Shown here piece after piece: positions 45,077-54,611 of a stretch of 64,000 nt of DNA. The notes beneath the pieces were generated by a model, which made no database searches, had not been told where the DNA came from, and saw only the letters and a program-made list of their open reading frames with translations. Origin of the DNA: Hylemonella gracilis (GTDB lineage Bacteria > Pseudomonadota > Gammaproteobacteria > Burkholderiales > Burkholderiaceae_C). Positions within the stretch are counted from its first letter, which is position 1, and every line of letters begins with the position of its first letter. The DNA is taken from NCBI RefSeq assembly GCF_004328645.1, contig NZ_CP031395.1, forward strand, positions 893,501 through 957,500, written 5' to 3'. The position numbers and the translations under genes are program-made.

Positions 45077-45928
45077 ATGAGCTCCGGCCAGATTGCCATA
45101 CTGATCGATGGTGGCTTCTTCCTCAAACGCCTGAGCAGGCTGGTCGAGGCTGGCCAGTGTGACACGCCAGATCAAATCGCGCGCTGCGTACGCAAGCTTT
45201 GCTTCAACCACATCATGCGGCTGAAGGGGGGCAGCGGAAAGCTGTGGCAGCAGCATTTGTATCGCTGCTTCTTCTACGATGCCCAGCCCTATGACGGTAA
45301 GGCGCATCATCCCGTTTCGAATAAGTCCATCGACTTTGCCAAGTCGGATGTGGCTCAGCAGAGGCATTCATTGTTCGATCAGTTGCGCAAGGAGCGCAAG
45401 GTCGCGTTGCGTTTGGGCAAAGTCAATCGAGACCACGACTGGACGCTGTCGCCGCGTCTGACCAAATCCATCCTCAAGACCCGTCAAGCTCTCGCACCTT
45501 TGCAAGCTCTGCAGCAGCAACTGCCCGCAGGGGCGAACCCCCAAGCTGTTCAGCTTCAGCTCAGTGCCGCCGAGGCTCAACAGCTCCTGCAGACGTACAA
45601 CTTCTGGCAGGGCATTCAGGCGGGTGACGTGAGCCTAGGGCTGCGTCAGAAGGGCGTGGATATGCGCATCGCCATTGACATCGCCAGCCTGACCTTAAAA
45701 AAGCAGGTCAGCACCATCATCCTTGTTGCGGGTGACAGCGACTTTGTGCCCGCCGCCAAGTTGGCGCGCAGGGAAGGTATGGAGTTCATCCTTGATCCGT
45801 TGTGGCAGAACATCAACGACGATCTATTCGAGCACATTGATGGATTGCAGTCAGGCTTCAAACGCCCCGGGACAGAACAAGCGACAGCTCCCCTGCCCCA
45901 GGCAGTGCCTGACCAGCCTGCAACTTAG
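45077..45928 (+). CDS. NYN domain (PIN-like) putative ribonuclease within the restriction-modification locus
   Basis: This 283-residue protein has the NYN/LabA-type nuclease layout: IAILIDGGFF with D11, KGVDMRIAIDIASL with D195 and D201, and VAGDSDFVPAAKLARREGM with D220 and D222. These acidic residues form the metal site of PIN-like RNases. A Gln/Ala-rich helical insert (about 135-185) interrupts the domain. It is encoded between res and mod. GAGG five bases before the ATG lies within a small GGCCT/AGGCC hairpin (45054-45073), which may lower translation. Base composition is more even than in the neighbouring mod gene. A defence or toxin-like role is inferred from location only. Confidence 0.87.
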   Translation: MSSGQIAILIDGGFFLKRLSRLVEAGQCDTPDQIARCVRKLCFNHIMRLKGGSGKLWQQHLYRCFFYDAQPYDGKAHHPVSNKSIDFAKSDVAQQRHSLFDQLRKERKVALRLGKVNRDHDWTLSPRLTKSILKTRQALAPLQALQQQLPAGANPQAVQLQLSAAEAQQLLQTYNFWQGIQAGDVSLGLRQKGVDMRIAIDIASLTLKKQVSTIILVAGDSDFVPAAKLARREGMEFILDPLWQNINDDLFEHIDGLQSGFKRPGTEQATAPLPQAVPDQPAT

Positions 45929-45978
45929 TTAACGGAATGCTGTCCACCTTTATCGGCAAAGGCTTTTAGTCAAAGAAC

Positions 45979-48921
45979 ATGGCCACCCGCAAACCCAAAG
46001 CCCCGCTTCAGGTCGAATCCCTCAAGCACGACGACGCCACGCGCAAGAACATTCCCACGGCGGAATACCAGAGCATCCTGCGCGACGAGGACAAGGCCCC
46101 CATCCGCGTGGCCTACGAGCGCCGCAACCAGGACCTGGACCCGCAACTCGTCTGGCGCGGCAAGGACGTGCAGGACTGGAGCGATCTGGTCGTCCACGCT
46201 CCGCCGCTCTACATCCAGGAAAAAGTCCACCCCAAGGTGCTGATCGACGACCTGAAGCGCCAGACCGAGGCCGCCCAGACCGCAGCCGCCACCCAGCAGC
46301 CGGGGTTTGTGGCGGATTTGTTTGCCGACTTCAACGGCCTGCCCAGCAATGAGGCCAAGACCGAGTTCTACCAGCACGATGCCCACTGGGCCAACCGCAT
46401 GATCCTGGGCGACAGCCTGGCCGTCATGGGCAGCCTGGCCGAGCGCGAGGGCCTGCGCGGCAAGGTGCAGTGCATCTACTTCGACCCGCCCTACGGCATC
46501 AAATTCAACAGCAACTTCCAGTGGAGCACCACCAGCCGCGACGTGAAAGACGGCAACGCCGGGCACATCACCCGCGAGCCCGAACAGGTCAAAGCCTTTC
46601 GCGACACCTGGCGTGACGGCATCCATTCCTACTTGACCTATCTGCGTGATCGCCTGACCGTGGCACGCGATCTGTTGACCGAGAGTGGCTCGATCTTTGT
46701 GCAGATCGGGGATGAGAACGTGCACCGGGTGCGGTCTGTGATGGATGAGGTGTTTGGGGATGAGAACCTTGTCACCCAAATTGCTTTTAGGACTACAACG
46801 GGACGTGCGAGCGATAGTTTGGCCGCGGCCTCTAACTATCTTCTGTGGTACGCAAAAAAGCGTACCGTCATGAAATATCGACCGCTATTTCAAGATAAAT
46901 CTGCAGGCTCATCTACTGATCAGGTTTATTCATTGATTCGCTTCGACGATGGAAGAAGTCAGAGAATGACGCCGGATCAAAGAAATGGAAATGAGTCTTT
47001 GCCAGAGGGCGCTCGCCAATTTCGACCCGACAACATTACTAGCTCGCGTCCTGCCGGCGAGAGCGATGTGCGGGAGTTCTATTTTCAAGGCCGAACGTAC
47101 ACGCCAGGCAAAGGTACTTTTAAATCAGACATGCTCGGTCTGAATAGACTTGCAAAGTCCTTGCGTTTATGGCCGACGGTGGGAAGTACGGTTCAATACA
47201 TACGATATCTAAACGATTTTCCCGTAATTCCGTTTTCGAACATATGGACTGATACAGGAACCGGATCGTTCACAGAAGATAAGGTTTACGTAGTTCAGAC
47301 AGGGTCAAAGGTTATAGAGCGCTGCATGCTGATGGTCACAGACCCCGGCGACCTCGTACTCGACCCGACCTGCGGAAGCGGAACGAGCGCCTACGTAGCC
47401 GAACAATGGGGTCGTCGCTGGATCACCATTGACACCTCGCGTGTTGCTCTGGCCTTGGCCCGGGCGCGCATCATGGGTGCGCGTTATCCCTATTACCTGC
47501 TGGCGGATAGCCCGGAGGGACAACTGAAAGAAGCCGAGGTCACACGCAGCGCGTTGTCTTCCCGCGTCACGCGCGGCAACATCGCCCACGGTTTTGTCTA
47601 CGAGCGGGTGCCTCACATCATGCTCAGTTCGATCACGAAGAACGCTGAGGTAGACGTGATCTGGGAAAAGTTCCATGCGGTTCTGGAACCACTGCGCGTG
47701 AAGCTCAACGAGTTGGCCGAGCAGCAATGGCAGGAATGGGACGTGCCGCGCGACATCGAGCCGCACATTCCTTCTTGGCTGATCAGCGGCTTTCAACAGC
47801 GGGTCACGACGACACCTGTAGACCGCAATGCACGCGTGCAAGAAATCCGGAAGCTGCACGCCGACTGGTGGGCACAGCGCATCGCCCGGCAAAAGGAAAT
47901 CGACGCTTCCATTGCCGCGAAGGCCGAGTTCGAGTTTCTCTACGACAAGCCGTACGAGGACAAGAAGAAGGTGCGCGTGGCCGGCCCCTTCACCGTGGAA
48001 AGCCTCTCGCCCCATCGCACACTGGGCGTGGACGAAAACGGCGATGTGATGGACGGCAACAAGGCCGCCGAACCCGAAGCCGGCTACGGCGGCACCAGCG
48101 TGCGTGATTTCGCCGCCATCATCCTGGAAAACCTGCGCACGGCGGGTGTGCAGCAGGCGCACAAGCAGGATCGCATCAGCTTCACCTCGCTCACGCCCTG
48201 GCCGGGCAGTTATGTGTGTGGGGAGGGGCGTTATATCGAAGGTCGAGGCGAAGGCGAAAGCGGCGCCGAAAAGCGCGCTGCCATCTTCATCGGCCCCGAG
48301 TTCGGCACCGTCTCGCGGCCTGATCTGGTGAGCGCCGCCAAGGAGGCGGGCGATGCCGGTTTTGACGTGCTGGTGGCCTGCGCCTTCAACTACGACGCGC
48401 ACAGCAGCGAGTTCGAGAAGCTGGGGCGCATTCCTGTGCTGAAAGCGCGCATGAACGCCGATCTGCACATGGCCGAAGACCTCAAGAACACGGGCAAGGG
48501 CAACCTCTTCGTGATCTTTGGCGAGCCGGACATCACCATCCTGGATGCCGCCACCGACCAGCCGCTCAAGGCCGGTGAGCGGGCCACCGGCGAACTGAAA
48601 GTCAAGGTCAACGGCGTGGACGTGTTCGACCCCAGCACGGGCGAAGTGCGCAGCGACGGCGCCGACGGCATCGCCTGCTGGTTCATCGACACCGACTACA
48701 ACGAAGAAAGCTTCTTCGTTCGCCACGCCTACTTCCTCGGCGCCAACGACCCTTACAAATCCCTCAAGACCACGCTCAAGGCTGAAATCAATCAGGAAGC
48801 CTGGGATTCGCTCAACAGCGACGTGTCACGCCCCTTCGACAAGCCGAGCAGCGGTCGCATCGCTGTGAAAGTGATCAACCATTTGGGGGATGAGGTGATG
48901 AAGGTGTTCAGGGTTGCTTAA
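45979..48921 (+). CDS. Type III-like adenine-N6 DNA methyltransferase (Mod), long form
   Basis: The 980-residue protein is a beta-class DNA methyltransferase: catalytic DPPY (about 169-172) comes before the AdoMet-binding DPTCGSGTS (about 462-470), with the target-recognition region between. It would methylate adenines, protecting host DNA from Res. The first 100 residues are hydrophilic, and about 380 residues after the catalytic core form a separate region with FIGPEFGTVSRPDLV, VLKARMNADLHM and FVIFGEPDI, seen in long Mod-like proteins but of unknown role. The recognition region (bases about 46775-47330) is AT-richer than its flanks, suggesting a swapped specificity module. Confidence 0.92.
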   Translation: MATRKPKAPLQVESLKHDDATRKNIPTAEYQSILRDEDKAPIRVAYERRNQDLDPQLVWRGKDVQDWSDLVVHAPPLYIQEKVHPKVLIDDLKRQTEAAQTAAATQQPGFVADLFADFNGLPSNEAKTEFYQHDAHWANRMILGDSLAVMGSLAEREGLRGKVQCIYFDPPYGIKFNSNFQWSTTSRDVKDGNAGHITREPEQVKAFRDTWRDGIHSYLTYLRDRLTVARDLLTESGSIFVQIGDENVHRVRSVMDEVFGDENLVTQIAFRTTTGRASDSLAAASNYLLWYAKKRTVMKYRPLFQDKSAGSSTDQVYSLIRFDDGRSQRMTPDQRNGNESLPEGARQFRPDNITSSRPAGESDVREFYFQGRTYTPGKGTFKSDMLGLNRLAKSLRLWPTVGSTVQYIRYLNDFPVIPFSNIWTDTGTGSFTEDKVYVVQTGSKVIERCMLMVTDPGDLVLDPTCGSGTSAYVAEQWGRRWITIDTSRVALALARARIMGARYPYYLLADSPEGQLKEAEVTRSALSSRVTRGNIAHGFVYERVPHIMLSSITKNAEVDVIWEKFHAVLEPLRVKLNELAEQQWQEWDVPRDIEPHIPSWLISGFQQRVTTTPVDRNARVQEIRKLHADWWAQRIARQKEIDASIAAKAEFEFLYDKPYEDKKKVRVAGPFTVESLSPHRTLGVDENGDVMDGNKAAEPEAGYGGTSVRDFAAIILENLRTAGVQQAHKQDRISFTSLTPWPGSYVCGEGRYIEGRGEGESGAEKRAAIFIGPEFGTVSRPDLVSAAKEAGDAGFDVLVACAFNYDAHSSEFEKLGRIPVLKARMNADLHMAEDLKNTGKGNLFVIFGEPDITILDAATDQPLKAGERATGELKVKVNGVDVFDPSTGEVRSDGADGIACWFIDTDYNEESFFVRHAYFLGANDPYKSLKTTLKAEINQEAWDSLNSDVSRPFDKPSSGRIAVKVINHLGDEVMKVFRVA

Positions 48922-48946
48922 AGCTGGTGGCGCCTTGATGGATGCA

Positions 48947-49007
48947 CATGTCGCAAAAATCGAGAAACGCCACCACGTTTGCGTGACATGTCGCTGATGA
49001 CGACATG
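48947..49007. repeat. CATGTCG repeats downstream of mod
   Basis: CATGTCG occurs at 48947-48953 and 48987-48993, and its inverse CGACATG at 49001-49007. The last two form a 7-bp hairpin with loop CTGATGA. The set lies between the convergent mod and acyltransferase-like genes and may end transcription or mark an old boundary. Confidence 0.4.
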
Positions 49008-49048
49008 AATCAGGACGCTTTGTTAAAAGCTGATGCTGCGGGCTTACC

Positions 49049-49840
49049 TCACGCAGTAAGTGCAGACTGGACCAGCAACATGCAGCCCATCAACACCGGC
49101 TGGTGCAGCATGTAAAAACTCAAGGACCAACGCCCCAACAGCGCCAGCGGGGCCAAACCTTGCGGCAGCGCGCCGCCCAGCAGGGGTGCTGCGCGCTTGC
49201 CTTGGGTACGCGCCAGCAGCCAACGGCCCAGCCCGTAACCCCAGAGCATCACACCCAGCCAGGGCAAGAGGGGCACGTAGTCTTCGGTGATGGGTTTGTG
49301 CGTCACCAGGCCCAGCCAGTTGGTCCAGCGCGTGTCAAAAAAGGGGTGTTGCACGAACTGCGGCAGCAGCACGGCCAGGAGGCCGAGCAGGGCGCAGTGC
49401 CAGGGTTGCAGGCGCGGCCCGGCCCAGCGCAGGAGCAGCAGCATCACGGCCATGGCATGCAGCACGCCGAAGGTGATGAAACTGCCTGGGAACATGAACC
49501 ACGAGCCCAGGGACACGAGCAGCGCGCAGCCTGCGATCTGCGCCCAGCGTTTCCAGAAGCGCGGCCAGCCGATGTTTTGGGAATGGGCCAGCGCCTGCCC
49601 CAGGCCCGCGCACAGCAGGAAGAGGCTGACGATGAGCGTGCGCTGCGTGGTCCAGAACGGGTCGCGGTAGAAATCGGCCTTCAGCCAACCGAAGTAGGCC
49701 AGGTCAAAGCAGGCGTGGAACGCCGCCATCCACAACAAGGCCGCGCCGCGCAGGGCGTCCAGGCGCGGCAGGCGCAGCGGTGATTTGGAGGAAGACGCGG
49801 TGCGTGACGAGGCAGAGGCGGATGAACGTGCGGGCTTCAT
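49049..49840 (-). CDS. Heparan-alpha-glucosaminide N-acetyltransferase-like membrane protein (DUF1624)
   Basis: The 263-residue protein has about seven membrane segments and the family opening RLDALRGAALLWMAAFHACFD, with a His in the first membrane helix that is conserved in this acyltransferase group. Bacterial members are thought to acylate sugars or lipids at the membrane, but no reaction is known for this form. The first 20 residues are Ser/Ala/Arg-rich. It stands convergent to mod and marks the right edge of the defence island. Confidence 0.87.
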   Translation of the reverse strand: MKPARSSASASSRTASSSKSPLRLPRLDALRGAALLWMAAFHACFDLAYFGWLKADFYRDPFWTTQRTLIVSLFLLCAGLGQALAHSQNIGWPRFWKRWAQIAGCALLVSLGSWFMFPGSFITFGVLHAMAVMLLLLRWAGPRLQPWHCALLGLLAVLLPQFVQHPFFDTRWTNWLGLVTHKPITEDYVPLLPWLGVMLWGYGLGRWLLARTQGKRAAPLLGGALPQGLAPLALLGRWSLSFYMLHQPVLMGCMLLVQSALTA

Positions 49841-49911
49841 GCGCGCACTGTAGCGTGCGGCATTCCGTGCCGCGGCATCACGCCGTGGCCTTCATCGTCA
49901 GGCCGCCGCGC

Positions 49912-50520
49912 TCAGCGCCCGCTCGCGTATTCCAGTTCAAACAGCGGCGTCGTGGTCTGCCGGCTGAGCCAGACGCCGCCGCCCACCTCGGTGAACCCTT
50001 CCAGCAAGCCGCGCCGGTAGAGCTGGGCGCGGTGGCGAAACAGGCGCTGGTCGGTCAGCGTGTCGTCGACGATGTCGCGCTCGTAGTCCTCGCGCGTCAC
50101 GGCCTCTAGGTACAAGGCGCCGCGGCTCAGCGTGGCGAGGTTGTGCAGCGCCAGCTTGAGGTCGGCGGCGCTCAGGTAGGGCAGCACGCCCTGGCAGATC
50201 ACCAGGTCAAAAGGCTCGGTGCTGCGGTAGTCGACCACCGAGCCGCGCTCCCAGCCGTAGCGCGCGCACAGGTACTCGCTGTACTCCACGCCGTGGTAAT
50301 GCGCTTCAGGGTAGTGCCGGGCCACCACGTCGCGCCACAGGCCGATGCCACAGCCCACATCCAGCACACGCCGCACCGGCACGCGCAGGTACTTGAGGTA
50401 GCTGCACACAAAGGTGCCCAGCCGTTCAAGATGGCTCGGGTCCACCACGCGGGTCTTCTTGTCGAAGTAGTAGCGTTGGTAGTAGACCTCGTCGAACCAT
50501 GTTTCACTGGCAGATTGCAC
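49912..50520 (-). CDS. Class I SAM-dependent methyltransferase
   Basis: The 202-residue protein has AdoMet motif I VLDVGCGIGLWRDV, HGVEYSEYLCARYG as motif II, and DLVICQGVLPYL as motif IV. The substrate is unknown. I chose the GTG at 50520, with AGGAA five bases upstream, because the open frame upstream to 50610 is low-complexity. The N-terminal part (DEVYYQRYYFDKKTRV) is rich in Tyr and is typical of a small proteobacterial subgroup. Confidence 0.85.
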   Translation of the reverse strand: MQSASETWFDEVYYQRYYFDKKTRVVDPSHLERLGTFVCSYLKYLRVPVRRVLDVGCGIGLWRDVVARHYPEAHYHGVEYSEYLCARYGWERGSVVDYRSTEPFDLVICQGVLPYLSAADLKLALHNLATLSRGALYLEAVTREDYERDIVDDTLTDQRLFRHRAQLYRRGLLEGFTEVGGGVWLSRQTTTPLFELEYASGR

Positions 50521-50608
50521 GCTTGTTCCTTGTTGTCGCTGCGCCCGAAGGGGCGCCAACGGCGAGTATGACCCAGGGGCGCGCGCTCGCTTCACGTTGG
50601 CGAGGTGC

Positions 50609-50637
50609 AAAAAAAAACGGCGCCCGCGGGCGCCGTT
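50609..50637 (-). terminator. Rho-independent terminator of malate synthase G gene
   Basis: A 22-base perfect palindrome (50616-50637, AACGGCGCCC then GCGGGCGCCGTT) is followed on the minus strand by nine T residues (A run at 50609-50617). It lies 27 bases after the glcB stop. Confidence 0.93.
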
Positions 50638-50663
50638 CTCTCCTCAACTCGCTTCTTGTGGGA

Positions 50664-52928
50664 TCAAGCCGAGGCCTTGACCTTCAAGCGCCAGGCATGC
50701 AGCAGCGGCTCGGTGTAGCCGTTGGGCTGTTCCAGGCCCTTGAACACCAGGTCGGTGGCGGCCTTGTAGGCCATGGACGTTTCAAAGTTGCCGGCCATGC
50801 GCTTGTAGAGCGGGTCACTCTTGTTCTGCTCGTCCACCACGGCGGCCATGCGCTCGAAGGCGGCGCGCACCTGGCTCTCGGTCACCACGCCGTGCAGCAG
50901 CCAATTGGCGATGTGCTGGCTGCTGATGCGCAGGGTGGCGCGGTCTTCCATCAGGCCGATGTTGTGGATGTCGGGCACCTTGGAGCAGCCCACGCCCTGG
51001 TCGATCCAGCGCACCACGTAGCCCAGAATGCCCTGGCAGTTGTTGTCGATTTCCTGCTGGATCTCGGTGGCGGTCCAGGGGGCCTTCATGCCGGGCTTGC
51101 CGGCCACGGGCACGGTCAGCAGGCGGGCCAGTTCCTTGGCTTCGGTCTGCTTGAAGGTCTTGGCCGTGGCCTGCTTCTCCAGGCTGTCCTGCAGCGCGGC
51201 CACGTTGACCTGGTGGTAGTGCAGCGCGTGCAGGGTGGCGGCGGTGGGGCTGGGCACCCAGGCGGTGTTGGCACCGGCCAGCGGGTGCACGATCTTCTGC
51301 TTGAGCATGGCGGCCATCAGGTCGGGCATGGCCCACATGCCCTTGCCGATCTGTGCGCGGCCCTTGAGGCCGGTGGCCAGCCCGACCAGCACATTGAGTT
51401 TTTCGTAGGCGTCGATCCAGGCGGTGCCCTTCATCGCGGCCTTGCGGATCATGGGGCCGGCGTGCATGGCGGTGTGCATCTCGTCGCCCGTGCGATCGAG
51501 GAAGCCGGTGTTGATGAAGGCCACGCGGCTCTTGGCGGCGGCGATGCAGGCCTTGAGGTTGACGCTGGTGCGGCGCTCTTCGTCCATGATGCCCAGCTTC
51601 ACCGTGTTCTCGGGTAGGCCCAGCAGGGCCTCGACACGGGCGAACAGCTCGGAGGCGAAGGCCGCTTCCTCGGGGCCGTGCATCTTGGGCTTGACGATGT
51701 AGATGCTGCCGGTGCGCGAGTTGCGCACGTAGTTTTTCGTCAGGCCTTGCAGGTCGTGCAGGGCGATGGCCGTGGTGATGACCGCGTCCATGATGCCTTC
51801 ATGCATGTCGCTGCCGTCGCCATAGCGGATGGCCGGGTGCGTCATCAGGTGGCCCACATTGCGCACGAAGAGCAGGCTGCGGCCGTGCAGCTTGATCTCT
51901 TCGCCGTTCGCGCCCTGGTAGACGCGGTCGGGGTTGAGGCGGCGCGTGAAGCTCTTGCCGCCCTTGCTGACGGTTTCGGTCAGCGTGCCCTTGAGGATGC
52001 CCAGCCAGTTCTCGTAGGCCAGCACCTTGTCTTCGGCGTCCACCACGGCCACGGAGTCTTCCAGGTCCAGGATGGTGGAGAGCGCGGCTTCGACCAGCAG
52101 GTCGCTCACGCCGGCGGGGTCGCTCTGGCCGATGGGCGTGTCACGGTCGATCTGGATTTCGATGTGGATGCCGTTGTTGCGCAGCAGGATGGCGCTGGGC
52201 GTGGCGGCGCTACCTTGGTAGCCGATGAACTTGCCCGCTTCGGCCAGCGTGGCTTCCCGGCCGTCCTTGAGCGTGACGATCAGCTTGCCGCCCAGCACGG
52301 CGTAGCCCTTGGAGCCCACGTGCGAAGCCGGCTTGCCTTGTGTGGCAGCCAGCGGGGCCACGCGGTCCAACACGTGGCGCGCGTACGCGATCACCTTGGC
52401 GCCGCGCACCGGGTTGTAGCCCTTGCCGTCCGGGCCGGTCTTGGTGGCGCCTTTGTCCTCAGGCAAGGCATCGGTGCCGTAGAGCGCGTCGTAGAGCGAG
52501 CCCCAGCGCGCATTGGCCGCGTTGAGCGCGTAGCGCGCGTTCAGGATGGGCACCACCAGCTGCGGGCCGGCCTGCACGGCCAGTTCGGCGTCGACGTTGG
52601 TCGTGTCGCAGTGCACGTCCTTCGGCGCGGGCACCAGGTAGCCGATTTTTTCCAGGAAGGCCTGGTAGGCCTTCATGTTCTTCCCGGCCGTGATGGGCCC
52701 GGGGTTGGCTTTATGCCAGGCGTCCAGCTCTTCCTGCAGCTTGTCGCGTTTCTTGAGCAGGGCGGCGTTCTTGGGGCCGAGGTCACGCGCGATGGCGTCG
52801 AAACCGGCCCAGAACTTGGCGCTGTCCACGCCTGTGCCGGGCAGCACTTGCTGTTCAACGAAACGGTGCAGCGCGGTCGCGACCTGCAGGCTGTGGACGC
52901 GGGTGAATTCGGGGGTGGGTGTCGTCAT
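50664..52928 (-). CDS. glcB: Malate synthase G
   Basis: The 754-residue enzyme condenses glyoxylate with acetyl-CoA to malate, the second glyoxylate-shunt step. It has the G-isoform length and sequence: [19 protein letters not shown], the catalytic-core [11 protein letters not shown], and [13 protein letters not shown] with the C-terminal [14 protein letters not shown] (motifs quoted in part). The ATG at 52928 is preceded by GGAGGTCCGCC. It is not linked to isocitrate lyase. A LysR gene is divergent across 172 bases and probably regulates it. Confidence 0.95.
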   Translation of the reverse strand: MTTPTPEFTRVHSLQVATALHRFVEQQVLPGTGVDSAKFWAGFDAIARDLGPKNAALLKKRDKLQEELDAWHKANPGPITAGKNMKAYQAFLEKIGYLVPAPKDVHCDTTNVDAELAVQAGPQLVVPILNARYALNAANARWGSLYDALYGTDALPEDKGATKTGPDGKGYNPVRGAKVIAYARHVLDRVAPLAATQGKPASHVGSKGYAVLGGKLIVTLKDGREATLAEAGKFIGYQGSAATPSAILLRNNGIHIEIQIDRDTPIGQSDPAGVSDLLVEAALSTILDLEDSVAVVDAEDKVLAYENWLGILKGTLTETVSKGGKSFTRRLNPDRVYQGANGEEIKLHGRSLLFVRNVGHLMTHPAIRYGDGSDMHEGIMDAVITTAIALHDLQGLTKNYVRNSRTGSIYIVKPKMHGPEEAAFASELFARVEALLGLPENTVKLGIMDEERRTSVNLKACIAAAKSRVAFINTGFLDRTGDEMHTAMHAGPMIRKAAMKGTAWIDAYEKLNVLVGLATGLKGRAQIGKGMWAMPDLMAAMLKQKIVHPLAGANTAWVPSPTAATLHALHYHQVNVAALQDSLEKQATAKTFKQTEAKELARLLTVPVAGKPGMKAPWTATEIQQEIDNNCQGILGYVVRWIDQGVGCSKVPDIHNIGLMEDRATLRISSQHIANWLLHGVVTESQVRAAFERMAAVVDEQNKSDPLYKRMAGNFETSMAYKAATDLVFKGLEQPNGYTEPLLHAWRLKVKASA

Positions 52929-53018
52929 GGCGGACCTCCGGGGGGCAAAGACAGAAGGGGGCAGACAGGGCGCAGCACGCAAGGTGCGCCTGTTTTTTTT
53001 CGATGCCGAACTGTATTT

Positions 53019-53075
53019 GATACTTGGTCATTCATTAATCAATAAATAATCTCGATATTCGGAACAAAAAGTATC
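53019..53075. promoter_or_regulatory. AT-rich divergent control region with spaced inverted repeat
   Basis: GATACTT (53019-53025) and AAGTATC (53069-53075) form an inverted repeat spaced by 43 bases, around a strongly AT-rich core (53030-53055). The region lies between glcB and the divergent LysR gene and is the probable regulator-binding and promoter area. Confidence 0.4.
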
Positions 53076-53100
53076 GAATCAAGGCGGAGTCGAGGCGGAC

Positions 53101-54090
53101 ATGGACAAACTCAAGCAGATGGAATCCTTCGTGGCCGTGGCCACGCGCGGCAGCCTGACGGCGGCGGCACGGGCCGAGGGCGTGGCCCCGGCCATCATGG
53201 GCCGCCGCCTGGACGCGCTGGAAGAACGCCTGGGCGTCAAGCTGCTGCTGCGCACCACGCGGCGGCTCTCGCTCACGCACGAGGGCAGCGCCTTTCTGGA
53301 GGAATGCCAGCGCCTGCTGGCCGACATCGCCACGGCCGAGGCCGGCGTGTCGGCTGGCGGCGTGAAAGCCAGTGGCCACTTGCGTGTGACGGCCCCCGCC
53401 GGTTTTGGCCGTCGCCACGTGGCGCCCCTGGTGCCGCGCTTTCGCGAGCTGCATGCCGACGTGACGATCTCGCTCAATCTGAGCGACCGGGTGGTGGACA
53501 TGGCGCGCGAGGGCTATGACTGTGCCGTGCGCGTGGGGGATCTGCCGGATTCATCCCTGGTCAGTGTGCGCCTGGCCGACAACCGGCGGCTCTGCGTCGC
53601 CACGCCCGAATACCTGAAGCGCCACGGCACACCGCGAACCCCGCAGGACCTGGCGCGCTTCGATTGCCTGGTGCTGTCCAGCGAGGCGTCGCAGACGCGG
53701 GGCTGGGCTTTCCGTATGCCAGGCAAGGGTGAAGGCTCGGTACAGGAACCGAGCGAAGACGCGCAGGACACGGGTGTGGAAAACGGGGCCGGGGCCAGCG
53801 GGGAACTCATCCACTACCGCCCCCAGGGGCCGCTCGATTGCTCGGACGGGCAGGTGCTGCACGACTGGTGCCTGGCCGGTTACGGCATCGCCTGGCGCAG
53901 CACCTGGGAGGTGGAGGAAGACGTGAGCGCGGGCCGCCTGGTGCCCGTGCTGGAGGACTACGCCGCGCCGCCCAATGGCATCTACGTCGTCTTTCCGCAG
54001 CGCAAGCACCTGCCGCTGCGCCTGCGCCTGTGGCTGGATTTCCTGAAGCACCACTACGGCCAGCCTGCCTTCTGGCAATCCCGTCGCTGA
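53101..54090 (+). CDS. LysR family transcriptional regulator
   Basis: This 329-residue protein has the usual LysR helix-turn-helix (MDKLKQMESFVAVATRGSLT, AAARAEGVAPAIMGRRLDAL) and effector domain. Around residues 205-235 there is an extra hydrophilic stretch (GEGSVQEPSEDAQDTG) not usual in the family, which makes it about 25 residues long for this group. It is divergent from glcB and likely controls it, perhaps sensing a C2 or aromatic intermediate. A bidirectional terminator follows. Confidence 0.92.
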   Translation: MDKLKQMESFVAVATRGSLTAAARAEGVAPAIMGRRLDALEERLGVKLLLRTTRRLSLTHEGSAFLEECQRLLADIATAEAGVSAGGVKASGHLRVTAPAGFGRRHVAPLVPRFRELHADVTISLNLSDRVVDMAREGYDCAVRVGDLPDSSLVSVRLADNRRLCVATPEYLKRHGTPRTPQDLARFDCLVLSSEASQTRGWAFRMPGKGEGSVQEPSEDAQDTGVENGAGASGELIHYRPQGPLDCSDGQVLHDWCLAGYGIAWRSTWEVEEDVSAGRLVPVLEDYAAPPNGIYVVFPQRKHLPLRLRLWLDFLKHHYGQPAFWQSRR

Positions 54091-54110
54091 GTCGCGCTTC
54101 GCGGCGCGCC

Positions 54111-54148
54111 AAAAAAGCAAACCCCGGGCGCTCGCGCGTCCGGGGTTT
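54111..54148. terminator. Bidirectional Rho-independent terminator
   Basis: A 13-bp stem (arms 54119-54131 and 54136-54148, starting AAACCCCGGG) with a four-base loop. For the minus strand an A6 run at 54111-54116 supplies the T tract. It separates the LysR gene from the convergent psiF-like gene. Confidence 0.85.
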
Positions 54149-54172
54149 GTGGGGAAGGAAGCAGCGAAGTGC

Positions 54173-54457
54173 TTACTTCTTCGCGGGGGCGGCTTGCTGG
54201 TCAGCCATGCACTTCTTCACATGGCTGTTCTTCGCGGCGCCGGCCAGCTTCTTGTCGGCGGCGGACTTTTCGCACATTGCGTTGGCATTGGACTGGGCGT
54301 CGGCCACGCATTTCTTCTCGAAGCTGGTCTTGGCGGCGCCGGCCAGTTTCTTCTCGGCGGACTGGGCCGCGCAGGTGGAGGCGTAGTCCTGGGCCTGAGC
54401 GGCGGTGCCGAAACTCAGGGCCAGGCCGAGGGCGAGCAGAGAGAGCAATTTTTTCAT
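54173..54457 (-). CDS. psiF: PsiF repeat protein (phosphate starvation-inducible type)
   Basis: This 94-residue exported protein has a signal peptide (first 22 residues, cleavage likely after AQA) and two PsiF repeats with paired cysteines: C29...C50 and C62...C83, each containing KKLAGAAK. The E. coli homologue is induced by phosphate starvation; its role is unknown. The high Lys and Ala content and duplicated unit fit the family well. The gene stands alone. Confidence 0.9.
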   Translation of the reverse strand: MKKLLSLLALGLALSFGTAAQAQDYASTCAAQSAEKKLAGAAKTSFEKKCVADAQSNANAMCEKSAADKKLAGAAKNSHVKKCMADQQAAPAKK

Positions 54458-54611
54458 GATGTCTTTTGTCTCAAGGAGTGGATGTTTGGGGCGTCCGGGA
54501 TGGATACCCGGGGCGGGAGTCTAGCGCTTTGCCGTGACAGGCCGCCACCCCTTGTTTTTGCGCCGTCCTTGTGTCGACAGTCCTCGCGTCACCAAATGCT
54601 ACGTGACACGC

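Noticed and set aside
41380..49048. Integrated mobile element carrying the restriction locus
   Set aside because: No integrase, transposase, tRNA target or flanking direct repeat was found, so transfer is suggested only by composition inside mod.
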